Assembly (NCBI GenBank): GCA_964613215.1
Contig: CAZTHK010000009.1
Coordinates: 62,001-126,000, forward strand
Origin: CAZTHK01 sp964613215
GTDB lineage: Bacteria > Krumholzibacteriota > Krumholzibacteriia > Krumholzibacteriales > CAZTHK01
Length of the DNA: 64,000 nt
Reading direction: 5' to 3'
Below, one piece after another: positions 37,567-46,397 of this stretch. A program made the position numbers and the translations under genes. A model generated the notes under the pieces. It did not search any database. It was given only the letters and a program-made list of their open reading frames with translations, and was not told where the DNA came from. The first letter of the stretch is position 1; every line of letters starts with the position of its first letter.

Positions 37567-38622
37567 ATGTCTGATGATCTGAAACTCAGTCTGAACAGTA
37601 AGGGAGAAAAGCCCGGGAGGAATAAATTCCTTACCGTGATGGTATTGGTATTACTGGCAGTGGGCATAGTCAATATTGCTCTTCATATCCGGGGGGATGA
37701 TCAGAGGGGCAGGGGAGGAAATCTCTCCGGGCGAAAACTGGAGAAACTGGCCCTGAAGCTGGAGAAGAGAAATCTGGCCCTGCCGGCAGCCCGGGCATGG
37801 ATAGAGTATATGGAAAAGAACGGGCTGGACCGGGGGGAGAGCGCCCGCATCTGGTACAGAATAGGCAAGCTTTACCATCAGAGCGGAGATTATGCAGAGG
37901 CCCTAAATGCCTACTACCGGTCTGAATCCTTCTCCCGGCTGGAGGATCTGGAGGATGAGATCTCCAGGAGAGTAAGTGAATGTCTGGAGAGCCTGGGAAG
38001 GTTTGCCGCCATGAGATCCGAGCTGGAGAGAAGGACCGCATTTGCTCCTGCCGATTCCGCCGGCGGGGAAGAGATAGTTGCAGAGATAGGAAACTGGAGG
38101 ATCAGCCGTTCCGAACTGGATATGCTGATAGAATCGGAGATCGAATTTCAGATCTCGCAACTGGCCTCCAATCTGAGTGCAGAGGAGAGGAAGTCTCAGA
38201 AGGAGAAACTTCTGGATAATGTTTTCCGGGAGGGAAACCGGGCTGAATGGCTGCAAAGCTTCATAGCCCGGGAGCTGCTTTACCGGGAGGCGGTGAAGGA
38301 GGGACTTCAGAAGGATAACAGAGTAAGACAACTGATCAGGAATATGGAGAGAAAGGTTCTGGCTCAGCAGTACCTGGCGGATAAATATCAATCCCGGATC
38401 CAGGTCACTCCGCAGGACCTGAGGGAATATTATAATGCCCATCCGGATGAATTCAAAGAGGATGAGGAACAGCTGGAATTCCAGGAGGTAAAAGGCCAGG
38501 TATATATGATAGTACGATCCGGGAGGGAGAGAGAGGTGCAGAGCGATATACTGCAGCAGCTCAGGGATAAATACGATGTGGTGATTCATCGCTCCAGGCT
38601 GGGAGGAGAGACTTCAGATTAA
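37567..38622 (+). CDS. Membrane-anchored TPR / SurA-like protein without a PPIase domain
   Basis: This protein has 351 residues. An N-terminal membrane helix (about 21-38, FLTVMVLVLLAVGIVNIAL) is followed by a short TPR-like helical part (about 60-140) and a region resembling the N-terminal domain of SurA/PrsA foldases (EIVAEIGNWRISRSELDMLIE, then RELLYREAVKEGL and DLREYYNAHPDEF). The parvulin catalytic domain is missing. It is an unusual insert in a Bat operon, between DUF58 and the DUF4381-like gene, and may act as an envelope chaperone for the exported Bat proteins. This role is an inference. Confidence 0.7.
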   Translation: MSDDLKLSLNSKGEKPGRNKFLTVMVLVLLAVGIVNIALHIRGDDQRGRGGNLSGRKLEKLALKLEKRNLALPAARAWIEYMEKNGLDRGESARIWYRIGKLYHQSGDYAEALNAYYRSESFSRLEDLEDEISRRVSECLESLGRFAAMRSELERRTAFAPADSAGGEEIVAEIGNWRISRSELDMLIESEIEFQISQLASNLSAEERKSQKEKLLDNVFREGNRAEWLQSFIARELLYREAVKEGLQKDNRVRQLIRNMERKVLAQQYLADKYQSRIQVTPQDLREYYNAHPDEFKEDEEQLEFQEVKGQVYMIVRSGREREVQSDILQQLRDKYDVVIHRSRLGGETSD

Positions 38623-38678
38623 CAGGAGTTCTCCCCTGACCATGAGGGCGACTTGGGATTAATGGAGCCAAGGCAAGT

Positions 38679-39707
38679 ATGAGAAGGAAGTACTGGCAGA
38701 ATTCAAACACCTGTTTGCGGGGCTGGGGATTGATCCTGGTTATGCTGCTGGTGTCCTGGCTTTCCTGCGGCAATGGAGAAGAGCAGGAAAAGGCGGAGGA
38801 GAGTTATCAGATAAACCGCCAGTACAGGCGGGGGCCGGCTGTTTTCAGGGTGGCGGTAAGTAGAGAGGAGATAACCATAGCGGACCGGGTTGATCTTCTG
38901 CTGGAAGCCAGGGTTGAGGAGGGGTATCAGGTCCGGCTTCCCAGGTTCGGTGATAAACTGGAACAATTCGGGATTGTGGATTATACCACTCCCTCTCCGG
39001 TCATAGGGGAGGAGGGAGAGATAATCACCAGGCGGTTATATGAACTGGAGCCCTTTCTGTCCGGAGAATACAGGATACCGCCGATGAAGGCGGAATTCTG
39101 GATGGAGGGGGACACCCTGATTCACCAGGTGGAATCGGATACCATCAAGGTGATGGTCAATTCACTTCTGCCCGGTGATGTGGCGGAGAGAGAGCTGAAG
39201 GATATTGCTCCTCCCGCCGCAATACCGGCCGGTTATTCCAATGTGTTTATTATTGCAGCCATAGCAGTTGTGATTGCAGGTACAGCTGTCCTGACAGTAT
39301 GGTGGAGAAGGAGAAGAAGAAAGAGAGTGAAGGCGCCTGCCCCCAGGGCGCATCAGATTGCATTCGCCCGGCTGGAACAGCTTCTGGCCAGGGAGCTGGT
39401 GGAGCAGAAGAAGTACCGGGAATTCACCGCGGAGCTGGCGGATATACTGAGGTATTATATCGAAGACCGTTTCGGAATCAGGGCTCCGGAACAGACCACC
39501 GAAGAATTTCTCTCCCAGGCCACTTCCCGTCTGGAGGTGGATCCGGGACAGCAGGAGATACTCAGGCAGTTCCTGATTCACTCCGATCTGGTCAAATTCG
39601 CAGCCCTGGAGCCTTCCCCCCAGGAGGTAAAGAGATCATTTGAAACCTGCAGGGACTTTATCGAAACCACCAAAACGGAGGAGGAGGTGAAGGAAGAGGC
39701 CGCCTGA
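38679..39707 (+). CDS. DUF4381/BatD-like lipoprotein
   Basis: This 342-residue protein has a lipoprotein signal (VSWLSC, Cys at about 28), a beta-rich extracytoplasmic domain (about 45-165) resembling one BatD repeat, a membrane helix (about 188-208, VFIIAAIAVVIAGTAVLTVWW), a strongly basic stretch (RRRRRKRVK) and a cytoplasmic helical domain like DUF4381 (YIEDRFGIRAPEQTTEEFL). DUF4381 proteins accompany MoxR and VWA proteins in this type of operon. It ends 14 bases before batA. Confidence 0.75.
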   Translation: MRRKYWQNSNTCLRGWGLILVMLLVSWLSCGNGEEQEKAEESYQINRQYRRGPAVFRVAVSREEITIADRVDLLLEARVEEGYQVRLPRFGDKLEQFGIVDYTTPSPVIGEEGEIITRRLYELEPFLSGEYRIPPMKAEFWMEGDTLIHQVESDTIKVMVNSLLPGDVAERELKDIAPPAAIPAGYSNVFIIAAIAVVIAGTAVLTVWWRRRRRKRVKAPAPRAHQIAFARLEQLLARELVEQKKYREFTAELADILRYYIEDRFGIRAPEQTTEEFLSQATSRLEVDPGQQEILRQFLIHSDLVKFAALEPSPQEVKRSFETCRDFIETTKTEEEVKEEAA

Positions 39708-39721
39708 AGGCCCTAGGGACG

Positions 39722-40771
39722 ATGATAAGGTTTGCCTCTCCATGGGTATTTGTAATACTGGCGGTTATTCCGTTGATATTCCTGCTGCGCCGGAGATACC
39801 TCAGGGGTGCCAGTGTGCAGTTTTCATCGGTTCGAAATGCCCGCAGAGCGGGGGTCTCCCTGCGCCAGAGACTGGCCTGGATACCGGTAGTTCTCAGGGT
39901 GGTTGTCCTGATTCTGCTGATAGTGGCACTGGCCAGGCCTCAAATGGGAAGGGAAAAGGTGAAGGATGTTACCGAGGGTATTGCTATAGAGATGGTGATA
40001 GACCGTTCCAGCAGTATGAAGGCGGAGATGGAATACCAGCGGAGAAGAATGAGCAGGCTGGAGGTGGTAAAGAGAGTGTTCCGGGAATTTCTGATGGGGA
40101 ATGACCGGGATCTTCCGGGCAGACCCAACGACCTGGTAGGTATAATAAGCTTTGCCAGGTATGCTGATACCATGGCTCCTCTGACCCTGGGGCATGGAGC
40201 TCTGATGCGATTCCTGGAAAGTGTCCAGCTGGTAAAGAGGCGCAGCGAAGACGGCACCGCCATTGGTGATGCCATAGCGCTGGCAGCGGCCAGGCTGAAA
40301 ACTGCGGGGGAACAGGGGAACGGTGGAGAGGATTCGGGCTATGATATCAAGAGCAGGATAATTATTCTGCTGACCGACGGGCAGAATAATTTCGGAAAGA
40401 GAACCCCGGTGGAAGCGGCCAGGCTGGCCGCCAGATGGGGAATAAAGGTATATACCATTGGAGTGGGAGGGGAAGGGGTCAGTGCCATGAAGACCCTGTT
40501 CGGCAATTTCAAGGTTCCGGTGGGGGGAAGGGTAGATACGGAGACACTCTCAGAAGTGGCTGAAATAACCGGAGGAATATTCAGGGAGGCTGAGGATGAC
40601 CGGTCACTCAGAGAGATTTACCGGGAGATCGACCGGCTGGAAAAGACAGAGATCGAATCGGTCAGGTATGTGGATTACAGTGAGATGTTTGTTCCCTTCG
40701 CCCTGGCGGGGTTGTGCTGCCTGCTGCTGGAGGTGCTGCTGGCTCAAACAATATTCAGGAGGATTCCTTAA
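39722..40771 (+). CDS. batA: BatA-like VWA-domain membrane protein
   Basis: This 349-residue protein has two N-terminal membrane helices (about 7-23 and 52-71), a VWA domain with an intact MIDAS (D94-x-S96-x-S98 in IDRSSSM; LTDGQNN), and a C-terminal membrane helix (about 323-341). This is the BatA/BatB (aerotolerance) architecture. The metal-binding VWA domain probably contacts MoxR and BatD. It is 5 bases ahead of batB. Confidence 0.88.
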   Translation: MIRFASPWVFVILAVIPLIFLLRRRYLRGASVQFSSVRNARRAGVSLRQRLAWIPVVLRVVVLILLIVALARPQMGREKVKDVTEGIAIEMVIDRSSSMKAEMEYQRRRMSRLEVVKRVFREFLMGNDRDLPGRPNDLVGIISFARYADTMAPLTLGHGALMRFLESVQLVKRRSEDGTAIGDAIALAAARLKTAGEQGNGGEDSGYDIKSRIIILLTDGQNNFGKRTPVEAARLAARWGIKVYTIGVGGEGVSAMKTLFGNFKVPVGGRVDTETLSEVAEITGGIFREAEDDRSLREIYREIDRLEKTEIESVRYVDYSEMFVPFALAGLCCLLLEVLLAQTIFRRIP

Positions 40772-40776
40772 CCGGC

Positions 40777-41790
40777 ATGCATTTTGGTAATGTAAATATG
40801 CTCTCCCTGCTGTGGATAATTCCGGCCATGGTGGCTCTCTATATTTGGGCGGCCTGCCGTCGGAGGAAGCTGCTGGAGAAGTTTGTGGAGGCTGACCTGC
40901 TGGACAGGATAAACCTTTTCCTCCACCGGTCCGGGAGAAGATGGAAGGCTGTGCTGGTCATTATCAGCTTCGTATTTATTGTAATCTCTCTGGCCCGGCC
41001 GGCCTGGAATCCCAGAGCCCGGACGGTAAAGAGAAGGGGAAGGGATATAGTTTTCGTGCTGGATGTTTCCAGGAGTATGCTGGCGGAGGATCTGGCTCCC
41101 AACCGTCTGGACAGAGCCAAGCTGGCCATTACCGATATGATAGATAAGCTCAAGGGCGACCGGGTGGCACTGGTGGCTTTCTCGGGCTCAGCTGTGTTGA
41201 AGTGTCCCCTTACTCTGGATTACGGTTTTTTCAAATTAATGCTGTCGCAGGTGGATGTATACAGCGTTTCCCGGGGAGGAACCATGATAGGGGATGCCAT
41301 CAGAAAGGGGCTGGATGAAGGGTTCGATGATCAGGAGAAGAAGTATAAGGATATCATACTTATTACCGATGGCGAGGATCACGATTCCTTCCCCGTTCAG
41401 GCAGCCGAGGAGGCTGGCAAGAGGGGAGTTAGAATAATTGCGGTGGGATTGGGAGATGAGAATCAGGGTAAGCGGATTCCCATTACCGATGAGCAGGGAA
41501 ACCGCACCTTTATGACCTATAAAGGCCGTGAGGTCTGGAGCAGGCTGGATGCCGCTACCCTCAGAAAGATGGTCAACCAGACACCGGGAGGGAGATATCT
41601 CAATGTCGCCACCGGTGCCATAGACCTGGGTAAGGTATATACCAGGCTTATCCAGAATGAGGAGAAGAGGGAGATGGAAACCAGAACGGTGAAATTGTAT
41701 CAGGAGAAGTATCAGATTTTCCTCTCGGTGGCGGTTTTCCTGCTGGTGGTAGAGATGGTAACCGGAGAACGGAGGAGGCGCAGAAAGTGA
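40777..41790 (+). CDS. batB: BatB-like VWA-domain membrane protein
   Basis: This 337-residue VWA protein is paralogous to the previous one, with helices at about 9-26 and 56-73, MIDAS D96-x-S98-x-S100 (LDVSRSM), ITDGEDHDS, and a C-terminal helix (about 312-330). The sequence EDLAPNRLDRAKLAI, just after the MIDAS, is typical of BatB. I choose ATG 40777, 5 bases after batA; a second ATG at 40798 is also possible, since neither has a strong ribosome site. The stop overlaps the GTG start of batC. Confidence 0.88.
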   Translation: MHFGNVNMLSLLWIIPAMVALYIWAACRRRKLLEKFVEADLLDRINLFLHRSGRRWKAVLVIISFVFIVISLARPAWNPRARTVKRRGRDIVFVLDVSRSMLAEDLAPNRLDRAKLAITDMIDKLKGDRVALVAFSGSAVLKCPLTLDYGFFKLMLSQVDVYSVSRGGTMIGDAIRKGLDEGFDDQEKKYKDIILITDGEDHDSFPVQAAEEAGKRGVRIIAVGLGDENQGKRIPITDEQGNRTFMTYKGREVWSRLDAATLRKMVNQTPGGRYLNVATGAIDLGKVYTRLIQNEEKREMETRTVKLYQEKYQIFLSVAVFLLVVEMVTGERRRRRK

Positions 41791-42914
41791 AGAACAGATT
41801 AACCGGCACTGTCATAGCTGGACTCAGTTTTACCCTCCTTTTGCTGTTATGTAATGGCAGGGCGATGGGTGATTCAGCCAGAGACCTGGTTTCCCGGGGG
41901 AATGATCAGTTTCAGCAGGGAAATTATCAGAAGGCCATAGAGTACTATGACCGGGCATCGGTTAGAGATCCGGAGTCTGCAGTGATACTCTTCAATCTTG
42001 GAGATGCCTATTACCGGAAGGACGATTATGGAAAGGCCCGTGAGTTCTTTGAAAAGACCACCATGAAATCGACCAGTCTTTCACTGGAGGGCAGGGCCTG
42101 GTACAATATGGGTAACTGTGCTTTCCGGGAGGGTGACCGCCAGCTTGACAGCGATATGGAGAAGGCTCTTCAATCATACCGGGAAAGTGTAAAACTTTAC
42201 TATACCGCTCTGGCGAAGGATTCCACCCTTACCGAAGCCAAGCACAACATGGAGATAGCCCGTCTCAAGATCAAAGATCTTCTGGACAGGATTAAGCAGC
42301 GTAGAAAGGAGATGGAAAAACAGCAGAAGGAAATGAAGGCGGTAGTGGATTCCCTGTTGGCGCTTATCCGGCGTCAGCAGGTTGCGCTGGACAGATCAGT
42401 CCAGCTGGACCAGGACAGCAGCATGGATCCACAGAGGCGCCGGGTGGAGACGGCCAGAGCAAAGGAATACCAGGAATCCATACAGGAGGGAACCGCGGAG
42501 GTAATCAACAGGATCAACCAGATCAGCAGCAAGCAGAAGGCACCACCTCTGGAAAATGCGGTTGCCCGTCTGGATAGCTCCGTCACCAGTCAGGAGGATG
42601 CCATCAGCGATCTAAAAGAAGCAATGCCGGGCCGGGCTGTTCCGGATCAGCAGACCTCTCTTGAACAGATGAAACGGGCCCTGGAAAAGCTGACCGGCGG
42701 GGAGAAGGGAAGTAAGCAGCAGAATAATCAGAAGGACAAACAGGGGCAGCAGCCCCGGGAACAGCAGAATCAGCAGGGAAGAAAGAAACAGCAGCAGAAT
42801 AAGAAGCAGCACGCTCAGACCGCCCGGGAAATCCTGGATGAGGAACGTAAGAACAGGGAGGAGAGAAGGAGAGCAGCTGCCGGGGGTTACCGGCGGGTGG
42901 AAAAGGACTGGTAG
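41787..42914 (+). CDS. batC: BatC-like TPR protein
   Basis: This exported protein of 375 residues has a signal peptide (about 1-27) and TPRs (about 31-110, GNDQFQQGNYQKAIEYYDRA and YNMGNCAFREGD). A long coiled coil with heptads (about 165-280) leads into a low-complexity Gln/Lys-rich region (about 305-345), and the C-terminus is basic. TPR with a Q/K-rich tail is the usual BatC form. It starts at GTG 41787, within the batB stop (GTGA). Confidence 0.82.
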   Translation: MKNRLTGTVIAGLSFTLLLLLCNGRAMGDSARDLVSRGNDQFQQGNYQKAIEYYDRASVRDPESAVILFNLGDAYYRKDDYGKAREFFEKTTMKSTSLSLEGRAWYNMGNCAFREGDRQLDSDMEKALQSYRESVKLYYTALAKDSTLTEAKHNMEIARLKIKDLLDRIKQRRKEMEKQQKEMKAVVDSLLALIRRQQVALDRSVQLDQDSSMDPQRRRVETARAKEYQESIQEGTAEVINRINQISSKQKAPPLENAVARLDSSVTSQEDAISDLKEAMPGRAVPDQQTSLEQMKRALEKLTGGEKGSKQQNNQKDKQGQQPREQQNQQGRKKQQQNKKQHAQTAREILDEERKNREERRRAAAGGYRRVEKDW

Positions 42915-42923
42915 AATTAAAGC

Positions 42924-44822
42924 ATGAATTCAAGCAGACACGGATATGAATCATTTTATTGCCGGGTGCACTCGCTGATCGTTTACCTGGCGGTGTTTAC
43001 CCTCTGCATATCTGTTCCCGGGTTTTTTCTGCCCGGGGATGCCTCAGCCGCTGAGATTTCGGTACGGCTTAATGTGGAATCCAGGGATGTATACCAGGGG
43101 GAATCATTCCTGGTTCAGATAGAGGTAAATGGGACAGATCAGGCGGATCCCCCCGGCTTCTCCGGGGTGGATGGCTTTTCGGTGGAGTATATGGGCGGAT
43201 CCAACAACAGCAGTCAATCCATCTCCATAATAAATGGAAAAGTGGAGAGGGTGGTTAGGAAGGTCTATGTTTTTAATTACCGGTTTACTCCTCTCAGAAC
43301 CGGCAGGCTGACCATACCGCCGGTGAAGGTAGATGCAGAAGGGGAGGTCTTTACCACCCGGGAGGTTACCATAGCGGTAAGAAAACCGGGGAAGAGTGAT
43401 GACTTCAAGCTCCGTATCGATCTCTCGGACCAGCAGTGTTACACCGGGGAGCCGGTGGTTATGACCGTTACCTGGTATCTGAGAAAGAATATCGGGGATT
43501 TCCGGTTTACCATTCCGGTGCTGGAGGATGATTCCTTCGATTTCATGGATCCCGGGGTGGAGATCGACAGAAACAGGAAATACCACCGGATCAGAGTGGG
43601 GGGGGAGGAGGTAATCGCCGAGGAGGGGAGTGGAATACTGGAGGGCAGGAGGTATACCACCCTCAAATTCAGTAAGGTGATGATCCCCCGCCAGGCGGGC
43701 ACTTTCGCTATTCCCGAGGCAGTGGTGGAGTGTGAAGCCATAACCGGGAGAAGCATCGATGATTTCTTCTCTGATGATTTCTTCAGCAGCAGGAGGAACA
43801 GGCGGAGAAAATATGTGGTATCCTCCAACCCCCTCACTCTCCGGGTAAAGCAGCTGCCCCTGGAGGGGCAGCCTCCGGATTTCTCGGGTCATGTGGGGGA
43901 GTACCGTATTTCAACTTCGGCTGATCCGGTGAAGGTGAATGTGGGAGATCCCATAACCCTCAAAGTGACCCTGGAGGGAGCAGATTATCTGGGCAATGTG
44001 GAATTGCCTCCCCTGCAGGAACAGGAAGAACTGACCAGGGATTTCAAGGTGCCGGAGGAGAGGGCGGCGGGAAAAATAGATAATGGAAAGAAGGTCTTTA
44101 CCCAGACCATCAGGGCCCGTAATGATCAGACAACCCGGATCCCTTCCATCCAGCTGGTGTACTTCGATACCGGCCAGGAGGAATATAAGGTTGCCAGGTC
44201 GAAGCCTGTTCCTATAGAGGTAAGTCCCACCAGGATAGTTACTGCCAGGGATGCAGAAGGTATCCGGGGGGAACAGGCCTCTGCTCCCCTGGAGAAATGG
44301 AAGGAGGGAATAGCATATAACTATCAGGGGGAAAATGTGATCGAGCCGCAGAGCCCGGCCGGTATCTCATTTTTCGGCAAGGGACAGAATCTGATGATGC
44401 TGACAGTTCCCCCCCTGGTTTATATTGTGCTTCTGTTATCCACTGTGTTGATCAGGAAGCGCCGTGCCAGGCCTGAGGCCAGACTGTCCAGGGGTGCGCA
44501 CAAACGGTTCAACAGGAGGGTAAAATCCATATCCGGGGAGCCGGACCTTTCTTACTCCGATTTCTGCAGTAAGATGACCGAGGCGTTGAGGAATTACCTG
44601 GGGGAAAGATTCGGCCGTCCCGGTTCGGCCATTACCGGCAGGGATGTGGAGGGTATACTCAGAGAGAGGGGAGTATCCGGTGATGTGGTTTCGGAGGTCA
44701 AGAATGCAATGGAGACCCTGGAGGCGGGGAGTTTCGCCGGCCGGGGGGGGCAGACCATAGGCAGTGAGGATCTTGCCGGTATGGTTGCCGGAACAGTAAA
44801 AAAACTGGAGAAGAGTCTGTGA
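42924..44822 (+). CDS. batD: BatD family protein (oxygen tolerance)
   Basis: BatD is a 632-residue membrane protein with a signal sequence (to about 40), several extracytoplasmic beta-sandwich repeats (each with a VYQGESFLVQIEV- or GDPITLKVTL-type strand), a membrane helix (about 490-510, MMLTVPPLVYIVLLLSTVLI) and a cytoplasmic helical tail. The family is named for Bacteroides aerotolerance, but its molecular action is unknown. The spacing is 9 bases after batC, and the TGA overlaps the GTG of batE. Confidence 0.88.
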   Translation: MNSSRHGYESFYCRVHSLIVYLAVFTLCISVPGFFLPGDASAAEISVRLNVESRDVYQGESFLVQIEVNGTDQADPPGFSGVDGFSVEYMGGSNNSSQSISIINGKVERVVRKVYVFNYRFTPLRTGRLTIPPVKVDAEGEVFTTREVTIAVRKPGKSDDFKLRIDLSDQQCYTGEPVVMTVTWYLRKNIGDFRFTIPVLEDDSFDFMDPGVEIDRNRKYHRIRVGGEEVIAEEGSGILEGRRYTTLKFSKVMIPRQAGTFAIPEAVVECEAITGRSIDDFFSDDFFSSRRNRRRKYVVSSNPLTLRVKQLPLEGQPPDFSGHVGEYRISTSADPVKVNVGDPITLKVTLEGADYLGNVELPPLQEQEELTRDFKVPEERAAGKIDNGKKVFTQTIRARNDQTTRIPSIQLVYFDTGQEEYKVARSKPVPIEVSPTRIVTARDAEGIRGEQASAPLEKWKEGIAYNYQGENVIEPQSPAGISFFGKGQNLMMLTVPPLVYIVLLLSTVLIRKRRARPEARLSRGAHKRFNRRVKSISGEPDLSYSDFCSKMTEALRNYLGERFGRPGSAITGRDVEGILRERGVSGDVVSEVKNAMETLEAGSFAGRGGQTIGSEDLAGMVAGTVKKLEKSL

Positions 44823-45655
44823 TAAACGGGAGAATAATATTAATTCTTATTCTGTCCCTGGTTGTTACGGGGTGGATGACCGGCCCTGCAGCCAGCCGGG
44901 ACACTGCTGCCGGAACCGGTGTGGAGGGCCATCTGGAGAAGGCGGAAAAATGGTATCGAAAGGCTGTTGACCTGGACCGGTCTGATCCGGATTCCGCCCG
45001 CTATTACTACATGAAATCAATCATGCACTACCGCTGGATAGTGGAGGAGGGGGGAATCGATAACGGGAAACTGTACTATAATATAGGTAATGCCTACTTC
45101 AGGCTGGGTGATGTAGGCAGGGCCATACTTAACTACCGCCGTGCTTCCCTTTATATTCCAGGCGACCAGAATCTTAAAACCAACCTGGATTATGCCAGAA
45201 GCAGAAAGGTGGACAGGGCGGAGAGCAGGGAGAGCACAAAGATCTTCAGGACGCTATTTTTTCTGCACTACGATATACCATTCCAGCTCAGGGGAATGAT
45301 CTCCACTGTTTCATTTGCCCTCATCTGGATACTGGCAGCTGTTCATCTCTTTCTGAAGAGGAGTTGGATAAAGATCTCCCTGATTGTAGTTGTGGTGGTG
45401 TGTGTATTATTTCTTGCCTCCGTTACGGTAGAAATGATTGACCGTTCACAGAATCCCGCCGGAGTTATTGTTGCCGGTGAGATAGTTGCCAGAAAGGGAG
45501 ATGCCCGGACATACCAGCCCAGTTTTACCGAACCACTTCATTCCGGAACGGAGTTTACCCTGGTGGAGAGAAGGGGTGATTGGTGGCATATTCAGCTGGT
45601 CAACGGGGAGAAGTGCTGGATTCCTTCGGAGGGGGGCGAGCTGGTGATGGAATAA
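44819..45655 (+). CDS. batE: BatE-like TPR/SH3 membrane protein
   Basis: This 278-residue protein closes the Bat operon. It has a signal sequence, a TPR region (about 40-120, YYNIGNAYFRLGDVGRAILNYRRA), two membrane helices (about 157-178 and 184-205) and an extracytoplasmic SH3b-like domain at the C-terminus (about 218-275, RRGDWWHIQLVNGEKCWIPS). This order matches BatE. The start is GTG 44819, overlapping the batD stop. Confidence 0.85.
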   Translation: MINGRIILILILSLVVTGWMTGPAASRDTAAGTGVEGHLEKAEKWYRKAVDLDRSDPDSARYYYMKSIMHYRWIVEEGGIDNGKLYYNIGNAYFRLGDVGRAILNYRRASLYIPGDQNLKTNLDYARSRKVDRAESRESTKIFRTLFFLHYDIPFQLRGMISTVSFALIWILAAVHLFLKRSWIKISLIVVVVVCVLFLASVTVEMIDRSQNPAGVIVAGEIVARKGDARTYQPSFTEPLHSGTEFTLVERRGDWWHIQLVNGEKCWIPSEGGELVME

Positions 45656-45833
45656 TTATAATTCCCCCCACCGGCCAATCTGTTTTTTGCCACAATCAGA
45701 GAGCGCTGGTATTCCGGGGAAGACTCCGGAGGGAGTTATTCCTCTGGTTGCCCGGAGCCTCCTTATGTTCTGTAACAAAACAGTGTAACCGGTTCGTTAC
45801 GCCCGGAAAAAATGTTACTTCAGTAATTCTTTG

Positions 45834-45884
45834 TATAATATATAGATATCGCCGGGGTCATATTTTTGTAATAAAATTATTACA
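45834..45884 (+). promoter_or_regulatory. Possible promoter plus palindromic operator in the Bat/V-ATPase gap
   Basis: A perfect TATAAT (45834-45839) sits in an A/T-rich stretch with only a poor -35. Twenty-eight bases downstream is an 18-base palindrome, TGTAATAA-AA-TTATTACA (45867-45884). Several TGTAAC/GTTAC motifs lie just upstream (45770-45819). Together they look like a regulated promoter. Confidence 0.4.
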
Positions 45885-46025
45885 GAGCTGGCCGATTCAG
45901 TTTCTGTTTAAAGGACTGAGCATTTAATGCAACAATCTATAATCCGTTTTTAAATAAGCAGTTATAAATTTACTGCAATCCGTTTGATTGTTTTTTTGTT
46001 GATGGAACGATATATGCGGATATAA

Positions 46026-46123
46026 GGAACAACGAGTGATTGTGATAAAGGTTGCGATCCGCGGACTCGCCGTTCCTGAGCTGGAGTAAGACCTGGCAGG
46101 TGCCCCGGAGGAAACTCCGGGGC
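46026..46123 (+). ncRNA. Candidate structured RNA element, family unknown
   Basis: Two stems are evident. The first closes GGAAC (46026-46030) on GTTCC (46072-46076), continues CGAGT (46033-46037) on ACTCG (46065-46069) and has an inner GATTG/CGATC pair. The second is a perfect 9-pair hairpin (46102-46110 with 46115-46123) capped by a GAAA tetraloop and followed by TTGTATTTAT. An alternative pairing GCGGAT (46015-46020) with ATCCGC (46057-46062) competes with the first stem, as in regulatory leaders. It lies upstream of the strong promoter at 46315, so it would not be in that transcript; it may end a short RNA from the promoter near 45834. No Rfam-type core is recognised. Confidence 0.35.
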
Positions 46124-46254
46124 TTGTATTTATACCCGTCCGGATTTTATAAACCGGTAAAGGGCGCTTTGAGTACAATAATATCTAACGACAGGGATTA
46201 TGATACGCTGCAGTGCATGGCCTGTCCCGCTCAATTTGGAGGAAACAGAAATAT

Positions 46255-46274
46255 TCAAACCAGCAATGGTTTGA
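46255..46274. promoter_or_regulatory. Inverted repeat upstream of the V-ATPase promoter
   Basis: TCAAACC (46255-46261) and GGTTTGA (46268-46274) form a perfect 7-base inverted repeat with a 6-base spacer, 40 bases upstream of the -35. The position fits an activator site. Confidence 0.35.
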
Positions 46275-46314
46275 CCTTACCCCTTGCCTCTACTGCTCCA
46301 CCCCGGTTACTTTG

Positions 46315-46343
46315 TTGACATGGGGTGTACTCTATTTTATACT
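46315..46343 (+). promoter_or_regulatory. Near-consensus sigma-70 promoter of the V-ATPase operon
   Basis: TTGACA (46315-46320) is perfect, followed by a 17-base spacer and TATACT (46338-46343). The start point would be near 46350. An ATG at 46356 would then have almost no leader, which supports the TTG at 46398 as the first start. Confidence 0.7.
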
Positions 46344-46397
46344 TTCCCAGCCTGAATGAACAATACTGATTGTTTCTATCCCAGAGGTAAGTCTGAG

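Noticed and set aside
45580..46318. Frames of 115 and 88 codons in the Bat/V-ATPase gap
   Set aside because: No ribosome site, and the sequence is better explained by promoters, palindromes and hairpins.
46356..46397. ATG 46356 as the start of the first V-ATPase gene
   Set aside because: It lies about 6 bases after the predicted transcription start and lacks a ribosome site. TTG 46398 has one at the right distance.
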